From NCBI RefSeq assembly GCF_900626135.1, contig NZ_LR130785.1:1521241-1585240 (forward strand): DNA of 64,000 bases, written 5' to 3'. Of this stretch, positions 55,055 through 63,010 are shown one piece after another; the stretch's first letter is position 1, and every line of letters starts with the position of its first letter. The notes below the pieces were generated by a model that searched no databases, was not told the origin of the DNA, and worked only from the letters and a program-made list of their open reading frames with translations. This DNA is from Senegalia massiliensis (GTDB taxonomy: Bacteria; Bacillota; Clostridia; Tissierellales; SIT17). Made by a program: the position numbers and the translations under genes.

Positions 55055-56533
55055 GTGGATAAGTTCAATATATATAAAGAAATCTCTGAAAGAACAGATG
55101 GAGATATTTATATTGGAGTTGTAGGACCAGTAAGAACAGGCAAATCAACATTCATCAAAAAATTCATGGATAAGCTAGTAATTCCAAACATAGAAAGTCA
55201 ACATAGAAAAGAAAGGGCAAAAGATGAACTTCCTCAATCTGGCGCAGGGAAAACAATAACTACTACAGAACCTAAATTTGTACCAAGTGAAGCTGTAGAT
55301 TTAGTTTTAGATGATAATATTAAATTTAAGGTAAGAATGGTTGACTGTGTAGGTTATTTAGTAGATGGTGTATTAGGTCATGAAGAGAATAATATGCCAA
55401 GAATGGTTACAACACCATGGTATCAAAAAGAAATACCTTTTGCAGAAGCTGCTGAGATAGGAACAAGAAAGGTAATAACTGATCATTCTACAATAGGCGT
55501 AGTTGTTACAACAGATGGATCATTTACAGAAATAGATAGGTCAAGTTATATTGCATCAGAGGAAAGAGTAGTTAAAGAACTTCAAGAATTAGATAAACCA
55601 TTCGTTATACTTTTAAATTCTAAGCATCCAACACTTGATAGTACAGTGGCACTTAAAGAAAATTTAGAAGAAAAATATAATGTTCCTGTTATAGCTGTTG
55701 ATTGTATGAATTTAGAAATAGAAGACATTACATCTACTCTAAACAAAGTATTGTTAGAATTTCCAATTCAAGAAATAAATATTGATTTACCTGGTTGGGT
55801 AGATGGACTAAGTACTAAGCATTCTTTGAAGAAGCAAATTATTGATACTGTTATAGAAAACACTTCAGGAATACATAAATTAAGTGAAATAAATAAAGCA
55901 GTAGAAAATATATTTGAATGTGAAACAATTGAAAAAACTAATATTAATGAAATAAATTTAGGAAAAGGAGTAGTTAATATAGATTTAGCTGTAGATGATA
56001 GTATATTCTATAATGTAATAAGTGAATCTACAGGATATGATATAAAAGGAGAACATCAAATATTAAATCTAATAACAAAACTTTCGCAAATTAAAAAAGA
56101 ACATGATAAAATAGCACAGGCTTTAGAAGATGTAAAGCAAAGTGGTTATGGATTAGTATCTCCTAGTATAGAAGAATTAGAGCTTTTAGAACCAGAAACA
56201 TTTAAAGAAGGTCATAGATTTGGTGTTAAATTAAAAGCAAATGCTCCTTCACTACATCTTATAAGAGCAGATATTGCTACAGAGGTATCACCTATAATTG
56301 GTACAGAAAAACAAAGTGAAGAATTGGTAAATTATTTATTAGAAGAATTTGAAAATGATCCAGCAAAAATTTGGGAAACAAATATGTTTGGAAAATCTCT
56401 ACATGATTTAGTAAATGAACAATTACAAACTAAAATTAATATGATGCCAATTGATGCTAGAAGTAAAATACAAAGAACACTACAAAGAATAATAAATAAA
56501 GGTAGTGGTGGGTTAATTTGCATTATCATATAA
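55055..56533 (+). CDS. spoIVA: Stage IV sporulation protein A, spore coat base-layer ATPase
   Basis: 492 residues, the standard length. Walker A GVVGPVRTGKST at about 21-32, the HRKERAKDELPQSGAGKTITTTEPKF-type region (first part QSGAGKTITTTEPKF about 61-75), a middle domain, and the typical ending GSGGLICIII. It polymerises with ATP on the outer forespore membrane to anchor the coat. GTG start behind AAAGGAGG. Monocistronic, after gpsA as in Bacillus. Confidence 0.97.
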   Translation: MDKFNIYKEISERTDGDIYIGVVGPVRTGKSTFIKKFMDKLVIPNIESQHRKERAKDELPQSGAGKTITTTEPKFVPSEAVDLVLDDNIKFKVRMVDCVGYLVDGVLGHEENNMPRMVTTPWYQKEIPFAEAAEIGTRKVITDHSTIGVVVTTDGSFTEIDRSSYIASEERVVKELQELDKPFVILLNSKHPTLDSTVALKENLEEKYNVPVIAVDCMNLEIEDITSTLNKVLLEFPIQEINIDLPGWVDGLSTKHSLKKQIIDTVIENTSGIHKLSEINKAVENIFECETIEKTNINEINLGKGVVNIDLAVDDSIFYNVISESTGYDIKGEHQILNLITKLSQIKKEHDKIAQALEDVKQSGYGLVSPSIEELELLEPETFKEGHRFGVKLKANAPSLHLIRADIATEVSPIIGTEKQSEELVNYLLEEFENDPAKIWETNMFGKSLHDLVNEQLQTKINMMPIDARSKIQRTLQRIINKGSGGLICIII

Positions 56534-56546
56534 AATGGAATTAGTT

Positions 56547-56582
56547 TAAAAGGTCAAAATATTTATATATTTTGGCCTTTTA
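56547..56582 (+). terminator. Terminator after spoIVA
   Basis: AAAAGGTCAAAATAT / ATATTTTGGCCTTTT, 15-bp stem with one G-T pair, 4 to 6-base loop, T-rich end. Confidence 0.82.
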
Positions 56583-56674
56583 TTATTTTTATCATATTTA
56601 TAAATTAGTGAAATTATGGTATACTTAATGAAAACAATAATATATAAATATCAATTTTAGAAAGTAGTGATGTT

Positions 56675-57049
56675 TTGTTATTTTATTTTTTAAAAAATAT
56701 AGCATTTATTTTACTTATAGTTAGTATTTTAGGATATATTTTAGTTGTTATTAAAGAAAAAATCTATTTAAAAGAAAATACTATTGTAATAGATAATAAA
56801 TCTGTTACTTCTGAACATATAAATGAGGCAGATATAAGTGAATTTTTGCTTGGTAATCTTAAAGTAAGAACTGGAGATGAAATTTCTATTTTACTTAAAT
56901 CTAATAAGAAATTTAGTGGTATAGTAATAGGGGCTAAGGAAAAGGAAAATTCAGTATTGTTAGTTACACATAAAGATAAGGTTTTAGATCTAAGTGTAAC
57001 TAAAATTAAAAGAGTAAAACTAATAAGTAAATATGGAAGATTTTTTTAA
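56675..57049 (+). CDS. Small membrane-anchored protein with possible Sm-like domain
   Basis: 124 residues; family not recognised. One membrane helix at about 5-25, a charged linker, then a beta-rich domain from about 65: VRTGDEISILLKSNKKFSG, VIGAKEKENSVLLVTHKDKV and LDLSVTKIKRVKLIS, the strand pattern of a five-stranded Sm/SH3-like barrel. Likely TTG start at 56675, with only a weak ribosome site (AGTAGTGATG). It lies between spoIVA and the hlyD-yggS-sepF group. Function unknown. Confidence 0.6.
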   Translation: MLFYFLKNIAFILLIVSILGYILVVIKEKIYLKENTIVIDNKSVTSEHINEADISEFLLGNLKVRTGDEISILLKSNKKFSGIVIGAKEKENSVLLVTHKDKVLDLSVTKIKRVKLISKYGRFF

Positions 57050-57129
57050 TAAATATTTTTAATTAAGAAGGAAATTTATAATAAAGATAGAAGTATATTT
57101 AATAGGATATCACAGTTTGAGGTGTAGAA

Positions 57130-58383
57130 ATGAGTAAACAACAAAGAGAACTTAAAAGAAAAAGAAAGAGAACTGTTAAACTTTTCTTTTTGATTATAGT
57201 TACATTATATATATTATTTATGTTTTTGCCGAATTTATATAGTTCTAAAGCTCAGACTATTCTTGTTAAAAGTGAAGAAATTGAAAAAAAAATAGAGAGT
57301 AAAGCAATAACAATAAAAGATGAAACTATATATGAAGCAAAAAGTAAAGGAAAATTAAAATTTTATCATAATGAAGGAGAAAAAATCTCTAAAAATCAAG
57401 TTTTAATGACTCAAGCAAACTTATCTAATATTGAAGACTATGAAAAAGAAATAGATAATATTGAAAAAGAAATAGACAAGCTTAATAAAGCGAATAAATC
57501 CAATACTTTGTTTAATAAGGACTTCAAAAAATTAGAAAAAGAAATAAATGAAATTGAAAAAAACATTTCAGAAGCTAATGAAAAAGAAAACTCTAAAGAA
57601 ATAAAAGAGTTAGAAAATCAACTTAAAGAAAAACAGGACAAATTAAAAACTATTTCTCAACAAAATGGATTTATGGGTTATACAACTAGACAATTAATAA
57701 ATCAAAAAGAAGAATTATTAGAAAAGATTTCTAAAAATAATAATTCAATTGTTAGTAATGAGTCAGGACTTGTGTCTTATTTATTTGATGGTTATGAAAC
57801 TAAATATACTGTTCATAATATGACTAATTTAAATCCAAGTGATATAGATATAAAAAAACCTCAGGTTAAAAATATTAAAAAAATATCTGATTCTTCAGTA
57901 GGGGATCCTATTGTGAAAGTTATAAAAGATTTTAAATGGTTTATAGCTACAAATATTTCTATTGAAGATGCAAAAGAGTTAGATGAAGAACAAAGCATAA
58001 ATATTAGAATAAAGAAAGATAATAAAAAGATAAATGGTAAAATTTTAAAAATAAATACTAGTAAAAAAAATGCATTAGTTTTAATTGAATTGGACTCTTA
58101 TTTATATAAATATTATAAAGATAGAATTTTAGATATTGATATAATTTTAAAAGAGTATCATGGGTTAAGAATACCTTCAAAGGCTGTTGTTGAAAAAGAT
58201 GATGTTAAAGGAGTTTACACAAAAAATGTAGATTCTATCATTAAATTTAAATCTATAAACGTAATTTATTCAGAAGATGATTTTGTCATTGCTTTACCTG
58301 ATGAAACAAATCAAAGTTCAATAGAAGCTTATGATGAGGTAATAATTGAAAAAAATATAATTGAGAATTATATGGATAAATAG
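57130..58383 (+). CDS. HlyD-like membrane-fusion/adaptor protein of the sepF cluster
   Basis: 417 residues: very basic start (KRKRKRTVK), one membrane helix at about 17-36, an extracytoplasmic lipoyl-like segment with an NEGEKISKNQVLMTQANLS motif (about 79-97), a long Lys/Glu coiled coil (about 100-180), and a beta-domain to the end. This is the layout of HlyD-type adaptors, but no ABC or export partner is adjacent. The same family stands before yggS-sepF in other Clostridia, so a cell-envelope or division task is possible. Its TAG stop is joined to the AGGAGG that serves yggS. Confidence 0.78.
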   Translation: MSKQQRELKRKRKRTVKLFFLIIVTLYILFMFLPNLYSSKAQTILVKSEEIEKKIESKAITIKDETIYEAKSKGKLKFYHNEGEKISKNQVLMTQANLSNIEDYEKEIDNIEKEIDKLNKANKSNTLFNKDFKKLEKEINEIEKNISEANEKENSKEIKELENQLKEKQDKLKTISQQNGFMGYTTRQLINQKEELLEKISKNNNSIVSNESGLVSYLFDGYETKYTVHNMTNLNPSDIDIKKPQVKNIKKISDSSVGDPIVKVIKDFKWFIATNISIEDAKELDEEQSINIRIKKDNKKINGKILKINTSKKNALVLIELDSYLYKYYKDRILDIDIILKEYHGLRIPSKAVVEKDDVKGVYTKNVDSIIKFKSINVIYSEDDFVIALPDETNQSSIEAYDEVIIEKNIIENYMDK

Positions 58384-58395
58384 GAGGTAATTAAA

Positions 58396-59085
58396 ATTTC
58401 AATTAAAGAAAATATTAAATTGATAGAAGGAAAAATAGAAGATGCATGTAATAGAGCAAATAGAAATAGATCTGATGTAAAATTAATTGCTGTTACAAAA
58501 ACTCAATCTATAGAATCCATAGAAGAAATAATTGATTCTGGATTATATCATATAGGAGAAAATAAAGTTCAAGAAATAATGGATAAATATGATAGTCTAA
58601 ATAAAGAAGAGTTAAATTGGCACATGATAGGACATTTACAATCTAATAAGGTTAAATACATAATAGATAAAATGAATTTATTTCATTCTCTTGACAGGCT
58701 ATCTCTTGCTAAAGAGCTTAATAAAAGAGCTAGAAAAATTGATAGAGTAGTTGATGTATTAATACAAGTAAATGTTGCAGAAGAAGAAAGTAAGTTTGGG
58801 ATAAAAAAACAGGAGATATGGGATTTTATAGAATCTCTTAAAAAATATCCTTTTATAGCTGTAAAAGGTCTTATGGTAATGGCTCCATTTGATGAGGAAC
58901 CTGAAAATATAAGGTATGTATTTAAAGAAGCAAAATCTTTATTTGAAGATATAAAGAAAAAAGAAATTCCTTATATAGATATGAAATATCTTTCAATGGG
59001 GATGACTAATGATTTTGAAATTGCAATTGAAGAAGGATCAAATTTAGTAAGAGTTGGTACAGGTATTTTTGGTAAAAGAAAATAA
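58396..59085 (+). CDS. yggS: YggS-family pyridoxal phosphate homeostasis protein, probable ATT start
   Basis: 229 residues if translation starts at ATT 58396. AGGAGG at 58382-58387 lies 8 bases before this ATT, and the protein then begins SIKENIKLIEGKIEDAC, matching the conserved start of YggS (MSIKEN...). The first standard start in frame is TTG 58420, 32 bases from the ribosome site, and would remove helix 1. PLP lysine in KLIAVTKTQ; IGENKVQEIMDKY, WHMIGHLQSNKVK and LSMGMTNDFEIAIEEGSNLVRVG are intact. It buffers PLP; in Gram-positives (ylmE) it precedes sepF. Confidence 0.9.
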   Translation: MSIKENIKLIEGKIEDACNRANRNRSDVKLIAVTKTQSIESIEEIIDSGLYHIGENKVQEIMDKYDSLNKEELNWHMIGHLQSNKVKYIIDKMNLFHSLDRLSLAKELNKRARKIDRVVDVLIQVNVAEEESKFGIKKQEIWDFIESLKKYPFIAVKGLMVMAPFDEEPENIRYVFKEAKSLFEDIKKKEIPYIDMKYLSMGMTNDFEIAIEEGSNLVRVGTGIFGKRK

Positions 59086-59097
59086 GGAGGAATAAAA

Positions 59098-59547
59098 ATG
59101 GCAGAAAAGGGAAGCATTTTTAATAAAGTAAAATATTTTGTAGGGCTAGAAGACTTAGATGAAGAGTATGATGATTTTGAAGAAGAAGAAGAGTATGTAG
59201 AAGAAGAAAAAAATTCTAGAAGATCCAATAAACAAAAAAAAGTATTTAATATTCATACTAACAATAATATGAAACTTGTAATTCATGAGCCTGAAATATA
59301 TGAAGATATTGCTAAGGCTATAGATGATGTAAAAAGTAGAAAACCTGTAGTACTTAATTTGCAACAAATGGATGATGATGAGAAAAGAAAAGCATTTGAT
59401 TTTACAAGTGGAGCAATCTATACATTAGAGGGTAATATTCAAAAAGTTGCAATAGATATATTTATTTTAGCTCCAAGCAATGTAGAAATAGATGGAATTA
59501 TACATGAGGAATTAAAAAACAAGGGTATTTTTCCATGGCAGAAATAA
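59098..59547 (+). CDS. sepF: Cell-division protein SepF
   Basis: 149 residues. Amphipathic membrane-binding start (FNKVKYFVGL), an acidic linker (DEEYDDFEEEEEYVEEE at 20-36 region), then the SepF core with VIHEPEIYEDIAKAIDDVKS, PVVLNLQQMD, RKAFDFTSGAIYTLEG and FILAPSNV. SepF anchors FtsZ to the membrane. AGGAGG start. The order yggS-sepF-yggT-ylmH-divIVA is the standard Firmicute cluster. Confidence 0.96.
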   Translation: MAEKGSIFNKVKYFVGLEDLDEEYDDFEEEEEYVEEEKNSRRSNKQKKVFNIHTNNNMKLVIHEPEIYEDIAKAIDDVKSRKPVVLNLQQMDDDEKRKAFDFTSGAIYTLEGNIQKVAIDIFILAPSNVEIDGIIHEELKNKGIFPWQK

Positions 59548-59563
59548 TTAAGAGGTGGATTTA

Positions 59564-59839
59564 GTGATAGATAATTATGTGTTAATTAGGGCAGTAAGAA
59601 TGTTTATACAGGTACTTAAGATTTTAGTAATAGCAAGGATTTTTCTTAGTTTAATAATAAGAGATTTAAGAAATCCTTTGTTAAATTCAATTTATAGAAT
59701 AACAGAGCCGATTTTATATCCTTTTAGAGTGCTTATAAGTAAATTAGGAGTAAGTACTGGAATGTTTGATTTTTCTCCTTTATTAGCTTTTTTAGCTTTG
59801 GATATAGTTGGAACCTTTATTATTAGGTTATTAATATAG
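59564..59839 (+). CDS. YggT family membrane protein (YlmG)
   Basis: 91 residues from GTG 59564; AGAGGTGG at 59551-59558 is 5-6 bases before it, while a GTG at 59555 overlaps that site. Two membrane segments with ILVIARIFLSLIIRDLRNPL and YRITEPILYPFRVLI between them, the YggT pattern. Associated with division or osmotic stress in various bacteria. Confidence 0.88.
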   Translation: MIDNYVLIRAVRMFIQVLKILVIARIFLSLIIRDLRNPLLNSIYRITEPILYPFRVLISKLGVSTGMFDFSPLLAFLALDIVGTFIIRLLI

Positions 59840-59847
59840 GAGCAAAT

Positions 59848-60639
59848 ATGATTGATGACAAAAAGAAATATTTGGAACATATAGATGATAAAAATGAAAT
59901 CATTAATTTGAGGAAATTATTAGATAACATAGAAATTGTTATGCGAGACAAAAATATTATATCAACTGATTTTTTGAATCCATATCAAAGAAAACTTTCT
60001 TATTCTATATTAAATAGATTTATGGATATAAGTTATCATGAAGAAGGCGGCTATGATAATGCAGAAAGAAAAATGATAATTTTATATCCCGAATATCTAA
60101 GTTATACTAAATTTAATGATATAATATCCGTTTTAGAAATTACTAGTAATTATGATTTTTCTAAAATAAGTCATAAAGATATATTAGGTTCTTTTATGGG
60201 ACTTGGAATTAAAAGAGAAAAAATTGGAGATATTATTATTTCAGATGAATATGCACAGATAATAATATCTCCTGAATTAAAAGATTACATAATTTTAAAT
60301 TTAGAAAAAATTGGAACCCAGTCTGTTACAATTAAAGAAATATGCAAGCAAGATATTATAGAATATGAAAAAAAACATAAAAAAATATATACAACAGTTT
60401 CTTCGCTTCGTTTGGATGTAATAGTTAGTTCAATTTTTAATTTGTCAAGAAAAGATAGCTCAAACATGATTAAATCTGGTAAAGTTAAAGTTGATTTTAA
60501 ACCGATAGATAATATATCTTATAATCTAAATGGTGGGGAGTTAATATCTGTTAGAAAAAAAGGTAGAGTTAAGTTTGAAGATATATTAGGTGAAAGTAAG
60601 AAAGGAAAATTAAGAATACTAATATATAAATACATATAA
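59848..60639 (+). CDS. ylmH: YlmH family S4-domain RNA-binding protein
   Basis: 263 residues. N-terminal domain with the conserved FLNPYQRK and ALMGLGIKREKIGDI-like pattern (GSFMGLGIKREKIGDIII), and a C-terminal S4 domain (SSLRLDVIVSSIFNLSRKDS, KSGKVKVDFKPI). Homologues bind ribosomes and act in rescue of nascent-chain-stalled 50S subunits. AGGAGC start, 8 bases after the YggT gene. Confidence 0.92.
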   Translation: MIDDKKKYLEHIDDKNEIINLRKLLDNIEIVMRDKNIISTDFLNPYQRKLSYSILNRFMDISYHEEGGYDNAERKMIILYPEYLSYTKFNDIISVLEITSNYDFSKISHKDILGSFMGLGIKREKIGDIIISDEYAQIIISPELKDYIILNLEKIGTQSVTIKEICKQDIIEYEKKHKKIYTTVSSLRLDVIVSSIFNLSRKDSSNMIKSGKVKVDFKPIDNISYNLNGGELISVRKKGRVKFEDILGESKKGKLRILIYKYI

Positions 60640-60654
60640 TAAGGAGGCATAAAA

Positions 60655-61122
60655 ATGTTAACACCACTTGACATTCAAAATAAGGAATTTAACAAAGGCG
60701 TTAGGGGATATAATATAAAAGAAGTTGAAACATTTTTAGATGAAATAATTTCTGATTATGAAAGATTACATAAAGAGAATATAGAATTAAAAGATAAGAT
60801 GTCTGCTTTAAATGATAAGGTAAAATACTATAATAGTATGGAAGATACATTACAAAAGACATTGGTAGTTGCTCAAAAAACTGCTGAAGAAGTGAATTAT
60901 ACAGCTAAAGAAAAAAGTGACAATATAATAGAAGAAGCTGAAAGAAAGTCACGAGAAATAATAGATAATGCAAATAAAGAAGTTATGAATATAAAGCAAG
61001 AATATGAAGAAGTAAAAAAAGAAATGCTTCTCTTTAAAATGAAATTTAAAACATTACTTAAATCACAGTTAGAAATGTCAGAAGAACTTTTTGTAGAAGA
61101 AAATATAATGATTGAAGAATAA
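60655..61122 (+). CDS. divIVA: Septum-site/pole-targeting protein DivIVA
   Basis: 155 residues. N-terminal membrane-binding domain MLTPLDIQNKEFNKGVRGYN, EVETFLDEIISDYERL, then two long coiled-coil helices. It binds negatively curved membranes at the septum and poles. AAGGAGG start. A compact GC hairpin ends the division operon. Confidence 0.95.
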   Translation: MLTPLDIQNKEFNKGVRGYNIKEVETFLDEIISDYERLHKENIELKDKMSALNDKVKYYNSMEDTLQKTLVVAQKTAEEVNYTAKEKSDNIIEEAERKSREIIDNANKEVMNIKQEYEEVKKEMLLFKMKFKTLLKSQLEMSEELFVEENIMIEE

Positions 61123-61141
61123 GGGGGAAACCCCTTTTTTA
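61121..61141 (+). terminator. Terminator after divIVA
   Basis: AAGGGG, GAAA tetraloop, CCCCTTTTTT: a short GC stem with a stable loop and a T run, overlapping the divIVA stop. Confidence 0.9.
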
Positions 61142-61173
61142 TTGTTAAAAATAAAGGGTAAGGAGCTGTTAAA

Positions 61174-61875
61174 ATGATATTTGGAATTATAGGTGCAATG
61201 GATGAAGAAATTGAAAAAATAAAAAATGAAATGGAAATAGAAAAAAAGTCTGTTAAAGCTAAAACTACTTTTTATAAAGGGGTATTTGAGGGTAAAAAAA
61301 TAGTATTAGTAAGGTGCGGCATAGGAAAAGTAAATGCAGCAATTATAACTCAGCTATTAATTAGTGAATATGAAGTTGATATCATAATAAATACAGGAGT
61401 TGCTGGAGGAGTAAAAGAAGAAATAGAAATAGGAGATATAGTTGTATCAACAGATGTTTTAGAACATGATTTTGATGCAACAAGCTTTGGATATCCTTTA
61501 GGACAAATCCCTAGATTAGAAGTATTAGCATTTAATGCTGATAAATATTTAATAGAATTGGCTATAAATTCTTCTGAGAAAGAATTAGAATATGGAAGTG
61601 TATATAAAGGCAGAATAGTATCAGGAGATATTTTTGTATCATCAAAAGAAATTAAAAAAAGGTTATGGGATAATTTTGATGCATATTGTGTAGAGATGGA
61701 AGGAGCTGCAATTGGACATACTGCTTATATAAATAACAAACCTTTTTTAATTATAAGATCAATCTCAGATAAGGCTGATGGTTCAGCAAATGATAATTTT
61801 AATGAGTTTGTTGATTTAGCTAGTGAGAGATCATTTGGAATATTAAAAAGGATTTTAAAGAGTTATAAGCAGTAA
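61174..61875 (+). CDS. mtnN: 5'-methylthioadenosine/S-adenosylhomocysteine nucleosidase
   Basis: 233 residues. GIIGAMDEEIEKI at the start (catalytic Glu in the MDEEI motif), NTGVAGGVKEEIEIGDIVVS, VEMEGAAIGH and the catalytic Asp in RSISDKADGSAN. Cleaves adenine from MTA and SAH; also supplies the LuxS route, though luxS is not here. GGAGC start. Confidence 0.96.
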   Translation: MIFGIIGAMDEEIEKIKNEMEIEKKSVKAKTTFYKGVFEGKKIVLVRCGIGKVNAAIITQLLISEYEVDIIINTGVAGGVKEEIEIGDIVVSTDVLEHDFDATSFGYPLGQIPRLEVLAFNADKYLIELAINSSEKELEYGSVYKGRIVSGDIFVSSKEIKKRLWDNFDAYCVEMEGAAIGHTAYINNKPFLIIRSISDKADGSANDNFNEFVDLASERSFGILKRILKSYKQ

Positions 61876-61891
61876 GTATGGAGGAATTAGA

Positions 61892-62704
61892 ATGAAATTA
61901 AGATATATCGGTAGAAAAGATGGAAAAGATAAAATAATAGATCTAGGTAATGGAATTAAAATAGGAGATGGAGAGTTCAACATTATAGCTGGTCCTTGTT
62001 CAATAGAAAGTAGAGAACAAATTGAAAAAGTATCTTTATTTCTAGCTGAGAAAGGAGTTAAAATCCTTAGAGGTGGTGCATTTAAACCTAGAACATCACC
62101 ATATTCTTTTCAAGGCTTAGGTTTTGAAGGTTTAAAATATTTAAAAGAATGTGGTGAGAGATACAATTTAAAAGTTGTTTCAGAAATATTAGATCCTAGA
62201 GATGTAGAAAAGTCTTTGGAATTTATTGATATAATACAAATTGGATCTAGAAATATGCAAAACTATTCATTATTGAAAGAAGTGGGAAAAGTATCCAAAC
62301 CTGTAATGTTAAAAAGAGGTATGAATGCAACTATAGAGGAATGGTTAATGGCTGCAGAATATATAGCTTTGGAAGGTAATGACAATATTATTCTTTGTGA
62401 GAGAGGGATAAGAACATTTGATAACTTTACCAGGAATACATTAGATATAACTGCTGTACCAATTATTAAGACTCTTACAAAATTACCTATAATAGTAGAC
62501 CCAAGTCATGGAACAGGAGTTAGAGAATTAGTTAGACCTATGTCACAAGCGGCTGCTTCTGTAAAAGCAGATGGAATAATGGTAGAGGTTCACTTTAATC
62601 CTGATGAAGCTCTATCAGATGGGAAACAATCTATTGACTTTAGAGAATTTGAGAAGCTTATGGATACTACAAAAAAAGTTTATAGCTGTATCAAGAATAT
62701 ATAA
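61892..62704 (+). CDS. aroF: 3-deoxy-7-phosphoheptulonate synthase (class I beta, short form)
   Basis: 270 residues. FNIIAGPCSIESREQIEKVS (about 29-48), LRGGAFKPRTSPYSFQGLG, the metal Cys-His motifs, LKRGMNATIEEWLMAAEYI, CERGIRTFDNFTRNTLD and VDPSHGTGVRELV. It makes the first shikimate-pathway product from PEP and erythrose-4-phosphate. It has only about 28 residues before the barrel, so the usual N-terminal ferredoxin-like regulatory domain is missing. 16 bases after mtnN, AGGA start; no other aro gene nearby. Confidence 0.95.
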   Translation: MKLRYIGRKDGKDKIIDLGNGIKIGDGEFNIIAGPCSIESREQIEKVSLFLAEKGVKILRGGAFKPRTSPYSFQGLGFEGLKYLKECGERYNLKVVSEILDPRDVEKSLEFIDIIQIGSRNMQNYSLLKEVGKVSKPVMLKRGMNATIEEWLMAAEYIALEGNDNIILCERGIRTFDNFTRNTLDITAVPIIKTLTKLPIIVDPSHGTGVRELVRPMSQAAASVKADGIMVEVHFNPDEALSDGKQSIDFREFEKLMDTTKKVYSCIKNI

Positions 62705-62740
62705 ACAGGTATTTTTAAATAATAATAACTAAATCTAATA

Positions 62741-62777
62741 TAATTCATATGATAATAGTATAAAATAGTATGAATTA
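62741..62777 (+). promoter_or_regulatory. Inverted repeat around a possible -10 box
   Basis: TAATTCATA (62741-62749) and TATGAATTA (62769-62777) are perfect complements, 19 bases apart, and bracket AGTATAAAATAG, a possible -10. It precedes a small ORF by 14 bases. It could be an operator or mRNA hairpin; the rest of the 62705-63010 gap holds the small ORF and a terminator. Confidence 0.4.
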
Positions 62778-62791
62778 TTGAGAGGTGTCAT

Positions 62792-62914
62792 ATGGAAATT
62801 AAAAATACCGACTATTTATTATTTTTTTTCTTGCTACTTTCTCATTTTTATAATGCAAAATATGAGAAAAATAATCTTTTATATTTTTATTTATACTTAA
62901 CTTACTTCACATAA
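62792..62914 (+). CDS. Possible 40-residue hydrophobic peptide
   Basis: ATG 62792 follows GAGAGGTG at 62780-62787, a good site. The product starts MEIKNTDYLLFFFLLLSHFY, with a membrane segment of about 12 residues and an aromatic-rich end (LLYFYLYLTYFT). It sits between an inverted repeat and a terminator, so it could be an independent short transcript. AT-rich sequence makes chance ORFs of this kind possible. Function unknown. Confidence 0.4.
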   Translation: MEIKNTDYLLFFFLLLSHFYNAKYEKNNLLYFYLYLTYFT

Positions 62915-62930
62915 AAGAATAAATAATTTT

Positions 62931-62967
62931 AAAAATCCTCATTATATAGATAGTGAGGATTTTTTTA
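62931..62967 (+). terminator. Terminator upstream of the yteA-like gene
   Basis: AAAAATCCTCA / TGAGGATTTTT, 11-bp stem, 11-base loop, T run. Ends transcription from mtnN-aroF or the small ORF. Confidence 0.82.
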
Positions 62968-63010
62968 TGGGTATGATAGTAGTATAGGTAAAAAAATAAG
63001 GAGGATATTT

